Assembly: GCA_028685945.1 (NCBI GenBank) | Contig: JAQUCZ010000053.1 | Span: forward strand, 1 to 6,974 | DNA from: Sulfurimonadaceae bacterium | GTDB lineage: Bacteria > Campylobacterota > Campylobacteria > Campylobacterales > Sulfurimonadaceae | DNA: 6,974 bases | Direction of reading: 5' to 3' | Shown: piece after piece, positions 6,529 to 6,974 of the stretch | Numbering within the stretch: the stretch's first letter is position 1 | Layout of the letters: each line of letters begins with the position of its first letter | Notes under the pieces: generated by a model | Told to the model about the DNA's origin: nothing | The model's input: only the letters and a program-made list of their open reading frames with translations | The model's database searches: none | Translations under genes and position numbers: made by a program

Positions 6529-6974
6529 TCTGACTTTTCCTCAACATATTTTCTCTCATTCGCGAACTTATCGAAAAACCCGAGTTCCGTACACCCCATA
6601 CACCCGTGTCCCGCTTGAACGGGCCAGCTTGTCGCTTTATTGAACTTCATCGTCGGGCAGTTGACGTTGGCATAAGGACCTTTACATCCCATCTCAAAAA
6701 GACACCACCCTTTTTTGGCACCCTCATCACCCCACTCTTGAACGAACTCTCCTAGCTCGTAGTGTCCGCGACGCTCGCAGTTGTCGTGTACGCGCCCCTC
6801 GTATGCCCAAAGCGGACGGTTGTACTGATCCAGCGGCGGCAGCTCTTCAAACATCACGTAGGAAAGAAGCGTTCCTACGATATTGATCGGGTTGGTAGGG
6901 CATCCCGAAATGTTGATGACGTCTTTGCGCCCCAAAGCATCCGCAACGCCGACCGCACCCGTAGGGTTAGGCGC
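6525..6974 (-). CDS. hydA: [NiFe]-hydrogenase small subunit, group 1-type, C-terminal part (5' end outside window)
   Basis: This is the electron-transfer subunit of a [NiFe] hydrogenase, carrying electrons from the active site in HydB through three Fe-S clusters. The 149 visible residues begin inside the conserved PNPTGAVG segment. The frame stays open to the window edge, so the start and any Tat signal lie outside; a TTG at 6935 is internal, not a start. Visible ligands, numbered from the first visible residue, are: Cys25 in GCPTNP (proximal [4Fe-4S]); His63, Cys66, Cys91 and Cys97 (distal [4Fe-4S], in VHDNC and WCLFEMGC); and Cys106, Cys125 and Cys128 (medial [3Fe-4S], in NCP and GHGCMGC). 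The family's GCKGP and WPVQAGH motifs are present. The protein stops 21 residues after Cys128 with a charged tail and no hydrophobic segment, so the C-terminal membrane helix of cytochrome b-linked group 1 enzymes is absent. Its TGA overlaps the hydB ATG (ATGA). The family is certain; the subgroup and cellular location are not. Confidence 0.95.
   Translation of the reverse strand, partial: APNPTGAVGVADALGRKDVINISGCPTNPINIVGTLLSYVMFEELPPLDQYNRPLWAYEGRVHDNCERRGHYELGEFVQEWGDEGAKKGWCLFEMGCKGPYANVNCPTMKFNKATSWPVQAGHGCMGCTELGFFDKFANERKYVEEKSE

Larger units (their letters stand above)
1..6974 (-). other. Single operon segment hydAB-echABCDEF
   Basis: Eight consecutive genes share one strand. Junctions are: hydA/hydB 4 bp overlap, hydB/echA 10 bp gap, echA/echB 4 bp overlap, echB/echC 8 bp overlap, echC/echD 20 bp overlap, echD/echE 4 bp overlap, echE/echF 9 bp gap. 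No non-coding stretch exceeds 10 bp, so there is no space for a terminator or a conventional intergenic promoter. The operon's promoter lies beyond the high-coordinate edge and its end beyond position 1. No transcription data are available, so co-transcription is inferred. Confidence 0.85.

Noticed and set aside
6933..6935. TTG as the start codon of the small subunit gene
   Set aside because: The frame continues upstream through the conserved PNPTGAVG segment of the small-subunit family to the window edge, so this codon is internal.

Overview
All 6,974 bases are coding, and every gene reads on the minus strand. The window is one stretch of a [NiFe]-hydrogenase operon with eight genes. In transcription order (high to low coordinate) they are: the C-terminal part of a group 1-type hydrogenase small subunit (hydA-like, start outside the window); its large subunit (hydB-like); then six genes in the exact order of the six-subunit energy-converting hydrogenase echABCDEF. 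These six are a NuoL-like antiporter subunit, a NuoH-like membrane subunit, a NuoB-like [4Fe-4S] subunit, a small NuoC-like subunit, a NuoD-like [NiFe] large subunit and a NuoI-like 2x[4Fe-4S] ferredoxin. The last of these runs off the low-coordinate edge.

Neighbouring genes either overlap (4, 4, 8, 20 and 4 bp) or are 9-10 bp apart, each with a Shine-Dalgarno-like motif at usable spacing. There is no room for an internal promoter or terminator, so one co-transcribed and probably translationally coupled unit is the simplest reading.

Both large subunits keep all four Ni-binding cysteines, so two separate [NiFe] active sites are encoded. The NuoD-like protein is a true group 4 hydrogenase subunit and not a complex I subunit. 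The group 4 module should couple H2/H+ and ferredoxin redox chemistry at the cytoplasmic face to ion movement across the inner membrane. The HydAB pair resembles uptake hydrogenase, but its small subunit ends 21 residues after the last cluster cysteine, with no C-terminal membrane helix. The gene after hydB is the NuoL-like gene, not the usual cytochrome b (hydC). Joining an anchorless group 1-type HydAB to a complete Ech module is the most notable feature here. Whether the two enzymes form one complex, cycle H2 between compartments or are merely co-regulated cannot be settled from the sequence.

The organism is probably an H2-metabolising bacterium. The style of the HydB protein, the moderate base composition and the dense gene packing make me think of Campylobacterota (Epsilonproteobacteria; Sulfurimonas/Sulfurovum-like lineages). 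That is recollection and inference, not a search result. No RNA genes, mobile elements, CRISPR arrays or sizeable repeats were seen.
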